Source: CAZGAQ01 sp964523405
GTDB taxonomy: Bacteria > Planctomycetota > Phycisphaerae > UBA1845 > Fen-1342
Direction of reading: 5' to 3'
DNA: 64,000 bases
Assembly (NCBI GenBank): GCA_964523405.1
Contig: CAZGAQ010000007.1
Span: 62,001 to 126,000, forward strand
Both the position numbers and the translations under genes were made by a program. The notes beneath the pieces were generated by a model, which saw nothing but the letters and a program-made list of their open reading frames with translations, made no database searches and had not been told where the DNA came from. This document shows, piece by piece, positions 20,501 to 28,083 of this stretch (its first letter is position 1; each line of letters begins with the position of its first letter).

Positions 20501-21021
20501 CCGGTGACGGCACCACGCTCAGCGCGGTGGCCGCGGTCAGCAATCCGTCTCCGGGGGACACGCCGACCGACGCCGTCTTTCCGGCGGGCTTCCTGAGTTT
20601 CGGCGTGCAGGGTCTGGCGCCCGGGGGATCGGCCACCGTCCAGATCATCCTGCATACGACGCCGACCGAGGTGATCACCAACTACTGGAAGTACGGCCCG
20701 ACACCGGACAACCCGGCGCCACACTGGTACGAATTCCTGTACGACGGTACGACCGGTGCGGAGGTGGCCGGCAATGTCATCACACTGCACTTCAAGGACG
20801 GGGCCCGCGGTGACGCCGACTTGCTCGAAAACGGCGTGATCACGGATCCCGGCGCGCCCGCTTTTGCAGCTGGCGACAGCGCCTTGGACCTGCCCAGCCT
20901 CTGCGGAGCCGGCGCGTGCGGCGCCGGGGTCGTCGGCTATCTGCCGGCCACGCTGCTCGGTCTGTGCGGGCTGAAGCTGGGCCGCTGGCAACGCGCCGGG
21001 CGCGCCAAGCCGCGCGCCTGA
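17503..21021 (+). CDS. Large secreted protein: beta-helix, TSP3 repeats, two choice-of-anchor U domains
   Basis: A 1172-residue exported surface protein. A signal peptide ends near residue 38. Residues 40-390 form a right-handed parallel beta-helix-like region with many Gly/Asn/Cys turns (for example NNYGGGLDAC). Next comes a short Ig/ASH-like part (about 490-600). Two choice-of-anchor U type domains lie at about 643-786 and 983-1123, each with WYEFxxDGTTGA. Between them thrombospondin type 3-like calcium repeats (DTDGDGVPDC) run from 790 to 953. The end, from 1133, has CGAGACG, a short hydrophobic stretch and a basic tail (RWQRAGRAKPRA), like a C-terminal sorting signal. A strong AGGAGGA site precedes the ATG. 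It is probably an adhesin or surface-layer component. Polysaccharide binding is possible but not shown. Confidence 0.82.
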   Translation: MNPTHPPHRALHHPDHPLWGLALMLLAALPAAAPAAILRVDGYAGSDANTGTTWDTDALRTIQGALARAVTGDEIWVRGCTYIPPSQGSYSAYVVNKALAIYGGFAGSETQRNERNPQAFTTTIDCFGAATTYSHGFYVNPGDTASTIVIDGFVIHGGWALGNGEHRMGGGIRATGCSIVIANCRFEYCYAIWGAGVAIGCDCPSAYVANCTFRNGSANNYGGGLDACNTGTLVVNSEFYNNSAYGGGGIALWNGGSVINCTLANNSARAGNGGGGILGYQQGTTTVKNCIVWGNTISSSTPSEVACWSVATADVTYSDVRGGVSGIGNVNEEPYFVKPLYNPDLRVQPFSVCIDAGSNAALPLDVADIDRDGNVAETLPRDLAPHGRVLDGNGDGTATVDLGAFEFDAGGTTLRTLTVAIDPSPSGTVTGSGITCPGTCGRQYIVGSTVALTALTDIHGIFVQWDDGNTWPTLDFTMVDDRAVVAHFIVPVPGPAIHVTPAEVDCGEIEPGSGCMGQVTIRNVGTEPLVLGEILPPTAPFQKGNDGCSGATLATGETCMFEAGFFPTESDYGQLHSNVEIPSNDPANSALVVLLHGIVYRDADGDGATDIEEQGPTGDNALYDHNGDGIPDWQQDNVVSMPCAEGAATSYVTLAVPATTGAFAHVGSSLVSGWLEDPEEPDPPAGVALLRGVYWFTLELAPDVSAATVTLYLPDGSYPTRYYQYYEGEDKGPPEPTALWYEFPFDGTTGAQIAANIIQLHYVDGQRGDYNTSEADGRIGAEGGAGWVAGDDDDGDGIFSTVDNCPFTFNPAQSDSDGDGLGDVCDGCPFNPRKAQPGVCGCDLPDTDADGDGVPDCHDGCPFDRFKTTPGPCGCGVAETDTDADGVPDCHDGCPANPAKTTPGACGCDIAETDTDGDGVPDCIDNCPAVANADQLDTNGDGLGDACTPIVDPDADGVPDTVEGAAPNGGDGNGDGVPDNEQTNVASLPNTFGDYITIASGDGTTLSAVAAVSNPSPGDTPTDAVFPAGFLSFGVQGLAPGGSATVQIILHTTPTEVITNYWKYGPTPDNPAPHWYEFLYDGTTGAEVAGNVITLHFKDGARGDADLLENGVITDPGAPAFAAGDSALDLPSLCGAGACGAGVVGYLPATLLGLCGLKLGRWQRAGRAKPRA

Positions 21022-21073
21022 CGAGGTGCCGGTTGCACACGGACGCGCGCGAAGCGGGCCCGGGGTAGTGGGA

Positions 21074-21110
21074 CGGCGGCCGGAGCCTTGCCAAGCAGCT
21101 CCGGCCGCCG
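21074..21110. terminator. 13-bp perfect hairpin between convergent genes
   Basis: Bases 21074-21086 pair perfectly with 21098-21110 around an eleven-base loop. It lies 52 bases after the secreted-protein stop and 29 bases beyond the mntP stop on the other strand, so it probably terminates both. There is no T tract. Confidence 0.65.
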
Positions 21111-21139
21111 CGTCGCGCTGTCTGTTCGGTCGTTGCCGC

Positions 21140-21706
21140 TCACCCCCCGCTCAAATGCTGCGCGAGGATGCGCACGCCGATTCCAATCAGAATGACGCCC
21201 CCGAGGACTTCGATCCGCTGCCCGAAGACGGCCCCGAGCCGGCCGGCGAGCAGCATGCCCAGAGTGGACAGCGCCCCGCACACCAGTCCGATCACAACGG
21301 CCGGGTACCAGATGTCGATTCCCAGCAGGGCCAGGCTGAGCCCGACGGCCAGCGCATCGATGCTGCACGCGACAGAGAGCACGACCAGCGTCACGCCGCG
21401 CGTCGGGTCACGCTGCACGGCCTCCCAGGTCTTGCGCGACAGCGACTCGTACAGCGCCTTACCCCCGACGAACGTCAGCAACCCGAAGGCGATCCAGTGG
21501 TCCCAGTTGTGGATCAGGCCGCCGAGGGTGCGGCCCCCCAGCCACCCGATGATCGGCATCAGCGCCTGGAACAGCCCGAGGTGGAACGCCAGCCGGAAGA
21601 CCTGTCGCGGCGAGACGCGTCCCAGTGCGATGCTCACCGCAATCGCCACAGCCAGCGCGTCCACCGCCAGCCCCAGCGCCAGCAGCAGCAGCGTCCCGCC
21701 GCTCAT
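21140..21706 (-). CDS. mntP: Manganese efflux pump MntP
   Basis: A 188-residue inner-membrane manganese exporter of the MntP family. Six hydrophobic helices fit the usual MntP topology and length. The two halves show the repeated acidic motif: GLAVDALAVAIAVSIALG near 12-29 and SVACSIDALAVGLSLAL near 107-123, whose Asp residues are part of the metal path in the family. The ATG at 21706 overlaps the stop of the upstream glycosyltransferase by four bases, so it is translationally coupled. No yybP-ykoY manganese riboswitch can be placed directly ahead of it because of that overlap. The link between a metal pump and an LPS-type glycosyltransferase may be only transcriptional convenience. Confidence 0.92.
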   Translation of the reverse strand: MSGGTLLLLALGLAVDALAVAIAVSIALGRVSPRQVFRLAFHLGLFQALMPIIGWLGGRTLGGLIHNWDHWIAFGLLTFVGGKALYESLSRKTWEAVQRDPTRGVTLVVLSVACSIDALAVGLSLALLGIDIWYPAVVIGLVCGALSTLGMLLAGRLGAVFGQRIEVLGGVILIGIGVRILAQHLSGG

Positions 21707-23043
21707 GCGGTCGGTCCGCCTGCCGATTCGCCGCGCGCGCCGGGGACCGCACCACTCACCGCGGGCGGAGTCAGCAACCGCTCGACTGCCGCCAAGACCG
21801 TCGCCACGTCGATGGCGGCCATGCACCAGGCGGCGCCCTGGCACCACATGGCTTCGAAGGTCGTGAACATGTACAGGCACGGACTGCACGGATAGTCCAT
21901 ATAGATCGGCAGGTGTGTCGGCTGACGCGGAGCGTAGAACGCCGGCCGCCCCGGCCCCCACAGCGATACCATCGGCACGTTCTCGGCGGCCGCAAAGTGC
22001 ATCGGCCCCGAGTCGTTCGTCACAAAGACGTTGAAGTACGGCAGCGCCGCGATGAACTCGTCCAGTTTCCACCGTCCGGCCGCCAGGATCGTCCGCGCGC
22101 GCGTCGCCGGCGTGAGCTGCTCCACGAGTTGTTGCACGTAGGCGGCCTCATCCCGCGTGCCCGTGAGCACGAAGCGCGCTGCGGCGTGCCGCGCGCCCAG
22201 CTCCTCCAGCAGCGCGGCGAAACGCTCCAGCGGCCAGCGCCGCGCCAAGCACATGTCGCCCGCATTGACATTGACGCCGATCAGGGGCGTTCGTTGCGGG
22301 CCGTCGAGCGTGCACCCCGCGGCCGCGAGCGCCGCGCGTACAGTCGCCCGCGGGGCGTCGCCGACGTCGAAGCGCGTGAGCGTGCCGTCGGTGACGTCGG
22401 TATCGAGCCGCCGCGCCACCTCGCGGTACACGTCCGTGATGTGGCGGTAGTAGTTGAAGTAGACCGGGTGCGTAATCAGGCTGCGCCGCCAGAAATCGTT
22501 CAGGTGGAAGCCGATGCGGATGCGCGCGCCGCTGAAGCACGCCAGCAGCGTGGAGAACTTGCTGAAGAACTCGAGGTCGACGACGGCCTCGACGTGTTGC
22601 CGCTGCAGCCAGATGATCTGCCGCAACGTGTCCCAAGCGAACCACACCAGGGAGCGCGTCCGGATCACGCGAATGTCCGTGCAGATCGCGAGCTTGCGCA
22701 CCAGGGCCTCGTTGCTGGCGAACGTGACGAATGCGAGTTGCGCGCGCGGGTAGCGGGCCCGGATCGCCCGCAACAGCGGCGTGGCCTCGATGATGCTGCC
22801 CAGGCCGAAGAATTTGAAGACCGCCAGCGTCCGGTCCCCGCGGATCCGGCGGGAGCGGTGCACGCCGAGCCGGCGCACCAGGGTCAGCAGCAGACCCAGC
22901 GCGAAGCACAGCGGCATACCCACCCAGTGGTCGATCCAGCGCATCGTGTCCATGCCGAGCATGGGAAGTCCGGAGCCGGCGGCCGGGAGCACGGGCGGCC
23001 GCGCGGCGGCACAGTCAGGCGGTGTTGGCACGGCGCTGGACAT
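21703..23043 (-). CDS. Glycosyltransferase family 9 (heptosyltransferase-like)
   Basis: GT-B glycosyltransferase of 446 residues related to LPS heptosyltransferases (GT9). A hydrophobic N-terminal segment near residues 42-58 may attach it to the membrane. The first Rossmann part opens with KFFGLGSIIEATPLLRAIRARYP, the usual acceptor-side signature. The second part has GVNVNAGD and the NDSGPMHFAA donor-site motif. A cysteine-rich PCSPCLYMF segment follows near 400, as in many GT9 proteins. The ribosome site is weak. It overlaps mntP by four bases downstream and follows the large membrane protein gene by 42 bases, forming one leftward unit. It probably adds a sugar to lipopolysaccharide or another envelope glycan; which sugar cannot be told. 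Confidence 0.85.
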   Translation of the reverse strand: MSSAVPTPPDCAAARPPVLPAAGSGLPMLGMDTMRWIDHWVGMPLCFALGLLLTLVRRLGVHRSRRIRGDRTLAVFKFFGLGSIIEATPLLRAIRARYPRAQLAFVTFASNEALVRKLAICTDIRVIRTRSLVWFAWDTLRQIIWLQRQHVEAVVDLEFFSKFSTLLACFSGARIRIGFHLNDFWRRSLITHPVYFNYYRHITDVYREVARRLDTDVTDGTLTRFDVGDAPRATVRAALAAAGCTLDGPQRTPLIGVNVNAGDMCLARRWPLERFAALLEELGARHAAARFVLTGTRDEAAYVQQLVEQLTPATRARTILAAGRWKLDEFIAALPYFNVFVTNDSGPMHFAAAENVPMVSLWGPGRPAFYAPRQPTHLPIYMDYPCSPCLYMFTTFEAMWCQGAAWCMAAIDVATVLAAVERLLTPPAVSGAVPGARGESAGGPTA

Positions 23044-23085
23044 TCGTCAATTCTCGGTGACGGGCCCGTCGCGCAGCGGCGGCCG

Positions 23086-25170
23086 CTAGCGCGGCGGCCC
23101 GTACTGGCGCAGCGATGGCGCGCCCTGATGGCTCCACATCTTCTCCAGCAGCGGCACGACCGGCCGGAGATCGAATACCAACAGGTAATCCGACTGCCCC
23201 ACGATCGGGCAGAACGACTCCCGGCAGCGCCCCGTGGTGGCCGCCTGGACCAGGTACTGCGCCCCCCGCTGTTCCTGAGCGGGGTCATTCCGCCCCTGAC
23301 CGGTCAGGAAGAGCCGCAGTAGCGGGTCGGCATGCACGATCGCCAGCGCTCCCTGCGCGCCGCGCGCCTGCGCGTACCGACAGCCCTGCGCATCCACGTA
23401 GTACAGCGGCGGCAGCGCCCCTTGGTAGAGCTCCCGCAGATGGTTGAAGCTCAGTTCCACCATCAGGCGCCCCTCGTCCGCGGCGTTCGGCCGATACTCC
23501 GTCAACCCCCCCGCATACACCGGACGCTGCGACCAGAGCCGCATCGGCGGCAGGCGGCCCTGATTCGTCAGAATGACTCCGCCGGGCGGCACCAGTTCCG
23601 CCAGGGCGCCCATGCGGGCCACCTCCGGCGAGCCGGCATCGCCGCGCTCGCGGACGCTGTCGTAGTAGCGCGGCAGGGGCGGATCTTGCCAGTCCGGATG
23701 ATGGATCAGCCAGGCGGACCACAAGCCGTCGAGTTGGGGCACTAACAGCGTCAGCCCCAGCAGTACCGCCGCTCCGCGCGCCACGCGATGCGCCTCCCGC
23801 GATCGCGCCGTGCGCCAGCAATGCACGCCGGCCAGCGCCACCAACAACGCATACCCCGACAGCCCCTGCCGCATCGTGTGCGGATGTACGGCTGTGTGCT
23901 GCAGCATCACGAGCCACCAGCCCGCGCCGGCCACCAGCAGCACCACCAGCAGCCGGTTCTCCGCGGACCACTCCCGCACGCGCCACAGCGCCCGCCGCTC
24001 GCGCACCAGGAGGCAGACGGTCAGCGCCAGCGCGCCCAGCGCCGGCAGGCCGTAGAACTTCGCGTAACGACCCGCGAGGAACACTGGATAGCCTGGCAGG
24101 GTCAGCCCCGGCGGTGTATCGACCGCCTCCTTGAACGCCACGGTCCGGCGGTACATGTCGTCGAGGAAGCCACTGCGCGGCTCATGGGCATCTGCCAGGC
24201 GCACGTCCGCAAACGCCAAGCGCCGCTGCACGTTCTGGAGCACGAGCGCCACAACCAGCGGCAGCAGCAGGAGCGGGATATAGCGGCGCCGCAACGCGGG
24301 CTGGCACAGCAGCGTGTGTGCCCCGATGAAGAGCACCATCCACAGGTGATACTCCCACGTGAACCACGCTGTCAGGAACATCGCCACGGCCAACAGCGCC
24401 AACCAGACCCAGCGCCAGCGCCGCGCGGACGCCAAGGCCTGCAGGTACCCCCAGGCAGTCACGGCAGACGTAAACATGGCGTAGGCGTGAAAGTGCAGGT
24501 TATCCGCGTACGCCAGAAAGGAGAACGAGAACGCCATGGCGCAAAAGGCCACCGTTGCCACACCGAGTCCGGCCGCCCGACGGTACAGCGCGAACCACAC
24601 GAGTAATCCGGCGAGCGAGCATGCCGCCGGGATGCTCCGGTACGCGCGGTCGGAGGTGATCCCGGCGCACTGCCATAGGCCATTGATGAGGTTGCTGGCA
24701 ACCGGGTACTGCGTGTAGCGAAAGTAGGGATCCTCAGGGTTCTGGTCCGTGATCACCTGGTGCTGGGCCGCGCCCCAGTGCTTCAAGAGCCCTTCCCGCG
24801 CGTAGTTGCGGCCCGAAACGACGACATTCGCATCGCTCCAGGAGTCCGGGCGCCGGCCGATCGGGTCGTTGCCGCGCGCGACCAGAAAGGCGGCGACGCC
24901 CAGCCAGACGAGGGCGACTACGATCCCGGCCACGGAGCGCTGCCAGACCGGCGGCACGGGCGGCACCGGTAGCGGCACGGGCATCGGGCGCTTCTTGCCT
25001 GCGCGCGGAAGCACGAGCGGAATGCTCGGCCGCGGGCGCAGCGCGATCAGCACGGCGCAGCAGCCGAGAATGAGCACATGAAGCACGAGCTGCACGCGCC
25101 ACGGGTCCAGTTTGCCGAGCCAGTTCAAGAGTCCGCAACTCCCGGGGCAGCGCGCTCCCATGGCGACCAC
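23086..25170 (-). CDS. Polytopic membrane protein, GT-C-like
   Basis: A 694-residue integral membrane protein with about ten or eleven hydrophobic helices between residues 25 and 490, then a soluble C-terminal domain. A conserved-looking loop after the second helix (SWSDANVVVSGRNYAREG, near residues 108-125) and the long luminal loops resemble GT-C glycosyltransferases that use polyprenyl-phosphate sugars, but no DD or DE motif is decisive. The frame opens with GTG at 25170; an in-frame ATG at 25161 is equally possible and neither has a strong ribosome site. It is first in a leftward unit with the GT9 and mntP genes. Another GT-C-like protein is encoded divergently 226 bases away. Role inferred: envelope or protein glycosylation. 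Confidence 0.65.
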   Translation of the reverse strand: MVAMGARCPGSCGLLNWLGKLDPWRVQLVLHVLILGCCAVLIALRPRPSIPLVLPRAGKKRPMPVPLPVPPVPPVWQRSVAGIVVALVWLGVAAFLVARGNDPIGRRPDSWSDANVVVSGRNYAREGLLKHWGAAQHQVITDQNPEDPYFRYTQYPVASNLINGLWQCAGITSDRAYRSIPAACSLAGLLVWFALYRRAAGLGVATVAFCAMAFSFSFLAYADNLHFHAYAMFTSAVTAWGYLQALASARRWRWVWLALLAVAMFLTAWFTWEYHLWMVLFIGAHTLLCQPALRRRYIPLLLLPLVVALVLQNVQRRLAFADVRLADAHEPRSGFLDDMYRRTVAFKEAVDTPPGLTLPGYPVFLAGRYAKFYGLPALGALALTVCLLVRERRALWRVREWSAENRLLVVLLVAGAGWWLVMLQHTAVHPHTMRQGLSGYALLVALAGVHCWRTARSREAHRVARGAAVLLGLTLLVPQLDGLWSAWLIHHPDWQDPPLPRYYDSVRERGDAGSPEVARMGALAELVPPGGVILTNQGRLPPMRLWSQRPVYAGGLTEYRPNAADEGRLMVELSFNHLRELYQGALPPLYYVDAQGCRYAQARGAQGALAIVHADPLLRLFLTGQGRNDPAQEQRGAQYLVQAATTGRCRESFCPIVGQSDYLLVFDLRPVVPLLEKMWSHQGAPSLRQYGPPR

Positions 25171-25396
25171 GCGTCGCGGGCGACTGGCGTACGCTCGCCG
25201 TCACCCCGTGTCTGGCCGCAAGCGCATGATACTATCGGCGCGGGGCGCGACCTGCCAAGCGGCAGGCCGCGGCCTTTGACGCACCGCCGCCCAATCCGTA
25301 TTTTGTGTCGACTCAGGGCCTCGTGGACACGTCCGGCGCGCCCCGCTCGGCCGGGTCGGCTGACAGCGGGCGGGGCGAGGCAGACTGGAGATTGTT

Positions 25397-27037
25397 GTGC
25401 CGATGCCTGCTCACCCGAAGGCTGTGGCGCCCGTACCCGCGCCAGATGCCCGGCTCGCACCGTGGCGTGACCGGGTCTTTCTGGGTTGGCTGCTGATCAT
25501 TCTGCTGCTCGGGACATTCTTCATGGTGCGGCACGCCCTGGTGCTGGCCAAGCCTTTCGCAGATACGCACACCTACCTCGAGATCGGGCGCAACTTGTTC
25601 GAAGGCCGCGGGTTCATCACCCGCTACAACGTGGTGTACGGCTGGTCGGGCACCCCCACCCACCCCGGTCTGGCGTATTACAATCCGATCTATTGCCTGC
25701 TCATCGCCATCCCCTGGCAGCTCTCCAAGAGCACGGCCGTGCTGGCCATCTGGGCCACGGTCATTCCGGCATTGGCGAATACGGTGTTGCTCGCTTGGCT
25801 TGTCCGCCGATCGCTCGGCAACTTCCTGGCACTGCTCTGCGCCGTTGGCTACCTGTTGCTGCCGTCCACGTACACCAACATCACGCTAATCTCGGCCGAG
25901 CATCCGATGGTCACGCTGGAGCTGATTCTGCTCCTGCTTGTGCAGCTTCTCGCGCCGCGCGGCGACCGCGCGTGGTTTTGGATCGGTCTGGCGCTGGCCG
26001 TCGGCTACCTGATCAAGGTTAGCATCCTGATCGCGGCGCCCGCACTGTTGTTGGGCCTGCTCTTGACGCGCGCCGGGGGGCCCAGCGCCCGCCTGCGCCA
26101 GGCGGTCCGGCCGACCCTGCTGTTCGTGGTCGGCTTCGGTGCCATCCTGGTGCCCTTCAACCTCGTCGCCAAAGCGACAACCGGCAAGTGGTATCCCGAG
26201 TACCCGCTGCTGGCACGCAACTGGAGCATGGCCACCCTTTACGGCGGCGAGCTGGTGCCCGAATCACCGGCTGTGCGCCCCGATCCCGAGGCGTTGCCCA
26301 ATGTCGTCGACTGCGCGGATCTGGTCATCGACAATCTCGGAGCCATGTCCCGGGCCCTCACCGGTGAACTCGGCTTTCTGCTGCTGTTCGTCGCACTCGG
26401 GTTCTCAACCGCGGTCTGGCTCCGCTGGCACGACGCAGTCTTCCTCTTCTGTCTCGGGGCGGCGTTTCTGGTGGCCTACCCGGTCACGTACTACTGGCTC
26501 TCCCTGACCCGGGAAGCCGGATCGGCCGCCCGCTATGCCCTGCACGTCGCGCCTTTCTGGTACCCCCTCGGTGTCGCTGGCATCGCCGCTGTGCTGGCTC
26601 GCACCGGCCTCCATCCCCTCCTGCGGCAGATCGCGGTTTTCGCCGTGTGGGGCGTACTCGCCTTTCCCTCGACCTACGCGCTGCTGCGCCGTCAGGCAAC
26701 GCTGCCCGCGCGGAACACCGTGACGGCCGCGCTCGAACAATCCATGGCGGCGTGCCGGCAGCTCACCCAGCCCGATGATCTGGTGGCCATTGCCGGCGCC
26801 GCGCCCTGGGTTTTTGGCTCCATGTACCTGGACCGCCCGGTCATCACGCTGCCACAAGTCCAGCTGGACACCCCCGAGAACGCCGCGCGTCTCCTGCGCA
26901 TCTATAGCCCCAAGCTCGTCATCCCGGGTAACGCCCGTGGTATCCACGCGGTCATCGAAGCCATGGGGTATCGTCTGGCCAGCGTCCCCTCCGTCTCGCC
27001 GGACCGGAATGTGGACGTCGTTTATGTCCGCGAGTAG
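25397..27037 (+). CDS. Polytopic membrane glycosyltransferase-like protein (PMT_2/GT-C type)
   Basis: A 546-residue membrane protein with about eleven helices and a soluble C-terminal tail. The first external loop carries FADTHTYLEIGRNLFEGRG, the usual place of the catalytic acidic residue in dolichyl-phosphate-mannose-type and ArnT-like GT-C enzymes, followed by TPTHPGLAYYNPIYCLL, the typical PxYP-like loop. This makes a lipid-linked sugar transferase likely. The GTG at 25397 has GGAG six bases upstream and is preferred to the ATG two codons later. The methyltransferase gene begins 39 bases after its stop, so the two are likely one operon with the later FG-GAP protein. The substrate is not known. 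Confidence 0.7.
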   Translation: MPMPAHPKAVAPVPAPDARLAPWRDRVFLGWLLIILLLGTFFMVRHALVLAKPFADTHTYLEIGRNLFEGRGFITRYNVVYGWSGTPTHPGLAYYNPIYCLLIAIPWQLSKSTAVLAIWATVIPALANTVLLAWLVRRSLGNFLALLCAVGYLLLPSTYTNITLISAEHPMVTLELILLLLVQLLAPRGDRAWFWIGLALAVGYLIKVSILIAAPALLLGLLLTRAGGPSARLRQAVRPTLLFVVGFGAILVPFNLVAKATTGKWYPEYPLLARNWSMATLYGGELVPESPAVRPDPEALPNVVDCADLVIDNLGAMSRALTGELGFLLLFVALGFSTAVWLRWHDAVFLFCLGAAFLVAYPVTYYWLSLTREAGSAARYALHVAPFWYPLGVAGIAAVLARTGLHPLLRQIAVFAVWGVLAFPSTYALLRRQATLPARNTVTAALEQSMAACRQLTQPDDLVAIAGAAPWVFGSMYLDRPVITLPQVQLDTPENAARLLRIYSPKLVIPGNARGIHAVIEAMGYRLASVPSVSPDRNVDVVYVRE

Positions 27038-27075
27038 TGCGGCGCGGTCCGGCCGGCCCGCAAGGAGTACGCCGC

Positions 27076-27945
27076 ATGGAACACGCCCGCCCCTGTCCGG
27101 CCTGCACGCATGCCTGCCCGCAGCCGCTGTACACGCATGACGGTGTCGCGTTCGTGCGGTGCGGCCACTGCCGTACGATCTACCATGCCGCGCCGCCGGA
27201 CTGGCAGCGCATCGAACGCATCTACCAGGATGACTACCACGCTGCCCGCGGCCATGCCGGGGACCCGGCCGTAGAAGCGACGAAGCGCGCCACCGCGCTG
27301 GCCTACCTGCGGCTGATCGCGCGTCATGCCCCCCCCGGACGCGGCCTCGTTGAGGTCGGCTGCTCGGCCGGAGCCGCGCTGGCCGCCGCCGCCGCTGCCG
27401 GCTGGGACGCGCGCGGCGTGGAAGTGTCCGTGCCTTCGGCCGCGGTAGCCCGCCGGCGCCCGGGCGTGCGGGCCGTGTACACCGGCCGCCTGGAGGATGC
27501 CCCCCTGGCCGACGGTGAGGTCGATGTGTTCATGCTGTTGGACGTCATTGAGCACATCGATCCGCCCGAGACGGCGCTGGCGACGATGCACCGCAAGCTG
27601 CGCCCGGGCGGGTTGGTCCTGCTGGTCACTCCGGACGGCGACAGCCTCAGTGCGCGCGTGCTCGGACCGCGCTGGCCGCACCTGTTTGTCGAGCACGTCG
27701 TGCTTTACAGCCGCACCGGCTTGCGGCTGACCCTGGCGCGGGCGGGTTTCGAGCTGGTACGCTGCGGCTTTGCCTGGAAGCGGGTGAACCTGGACGTCCT
27801 GGTGCGGCACGCGACGCTGCATCCGCATGTGACCGGCGCCGCGTTGCTGCGCCTGCTTGGTCGAATTACTCCCGCCCCGCTGCTGCGGACCATGCTGCCG
27901 TTTAATCTCGGTGAGTTCTACGTGCTGGCACGCCGGGCGCCGTAG
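27076..27945 (+). CDS. Class I SAM-dependent methyltransferase with N-terminal zinc motif
   Basis: A 289-residue predicted methyltransferase, cytoplasmic. The N-terminus has CPACTHAC and CGHC pairs, giving a zinc-binding domain as in C-methyltransferases of sugar pathways. The SAM-binding motif I is LVEVGCSAGAALAAAAAAG near 90-108. Motif II is around VFMLLDVIEHIDPP near residue 155, and motif III is LRPGGLVLLVTPDGDS near 180. The C-terminal third is Leu/Arg-rich. The ATG at 27076 has AAGGAG eight bases upstream; an upstream GTG at 27037 is less likely. It follows the GT-C-like gene, so it probably modifies a sugar or lipid carrier in the same pathway. The methylated substrate is unknown. Confidence 0.82.
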   Translation: MEHARPCPACTHACPQPLYTHDGVAFVRCGHCRTIYHAAPPDWQRIERIYQDDYHAARGHAGDPAVEATKRATALAYLRLIARHAPPGRGLVEVGCSAGAALAAAAAAGWDARGVEVSVPSAAVARRRPGVRAVYTGRLEDAPLADGEVDVFMLLDVIEHIDPPETALATMHRKLRPGGLVLLVTPDGDSLSARVLGPRWPHLFVEHVVLYSRTGLRLTLARAGFELVRCGFAWKRVNLDVLVRHATLHPHVTGAALLRLLGRITPAPLLRTMLPFNLGEFYVLARRAP

Positions 27946-28083
27946 GGATTCGCGACATGCGCGGCGGGTAATGTTGACCCGGGCGCATGCCCGCCTGTAT
28001 ACTGGCAGCACTCGGGGACTTGTGGGGTGCCACGGGGGTTACCCCACCAGCAACTCCCCGTCAACGGTGTTTCGGAGGGTAAG

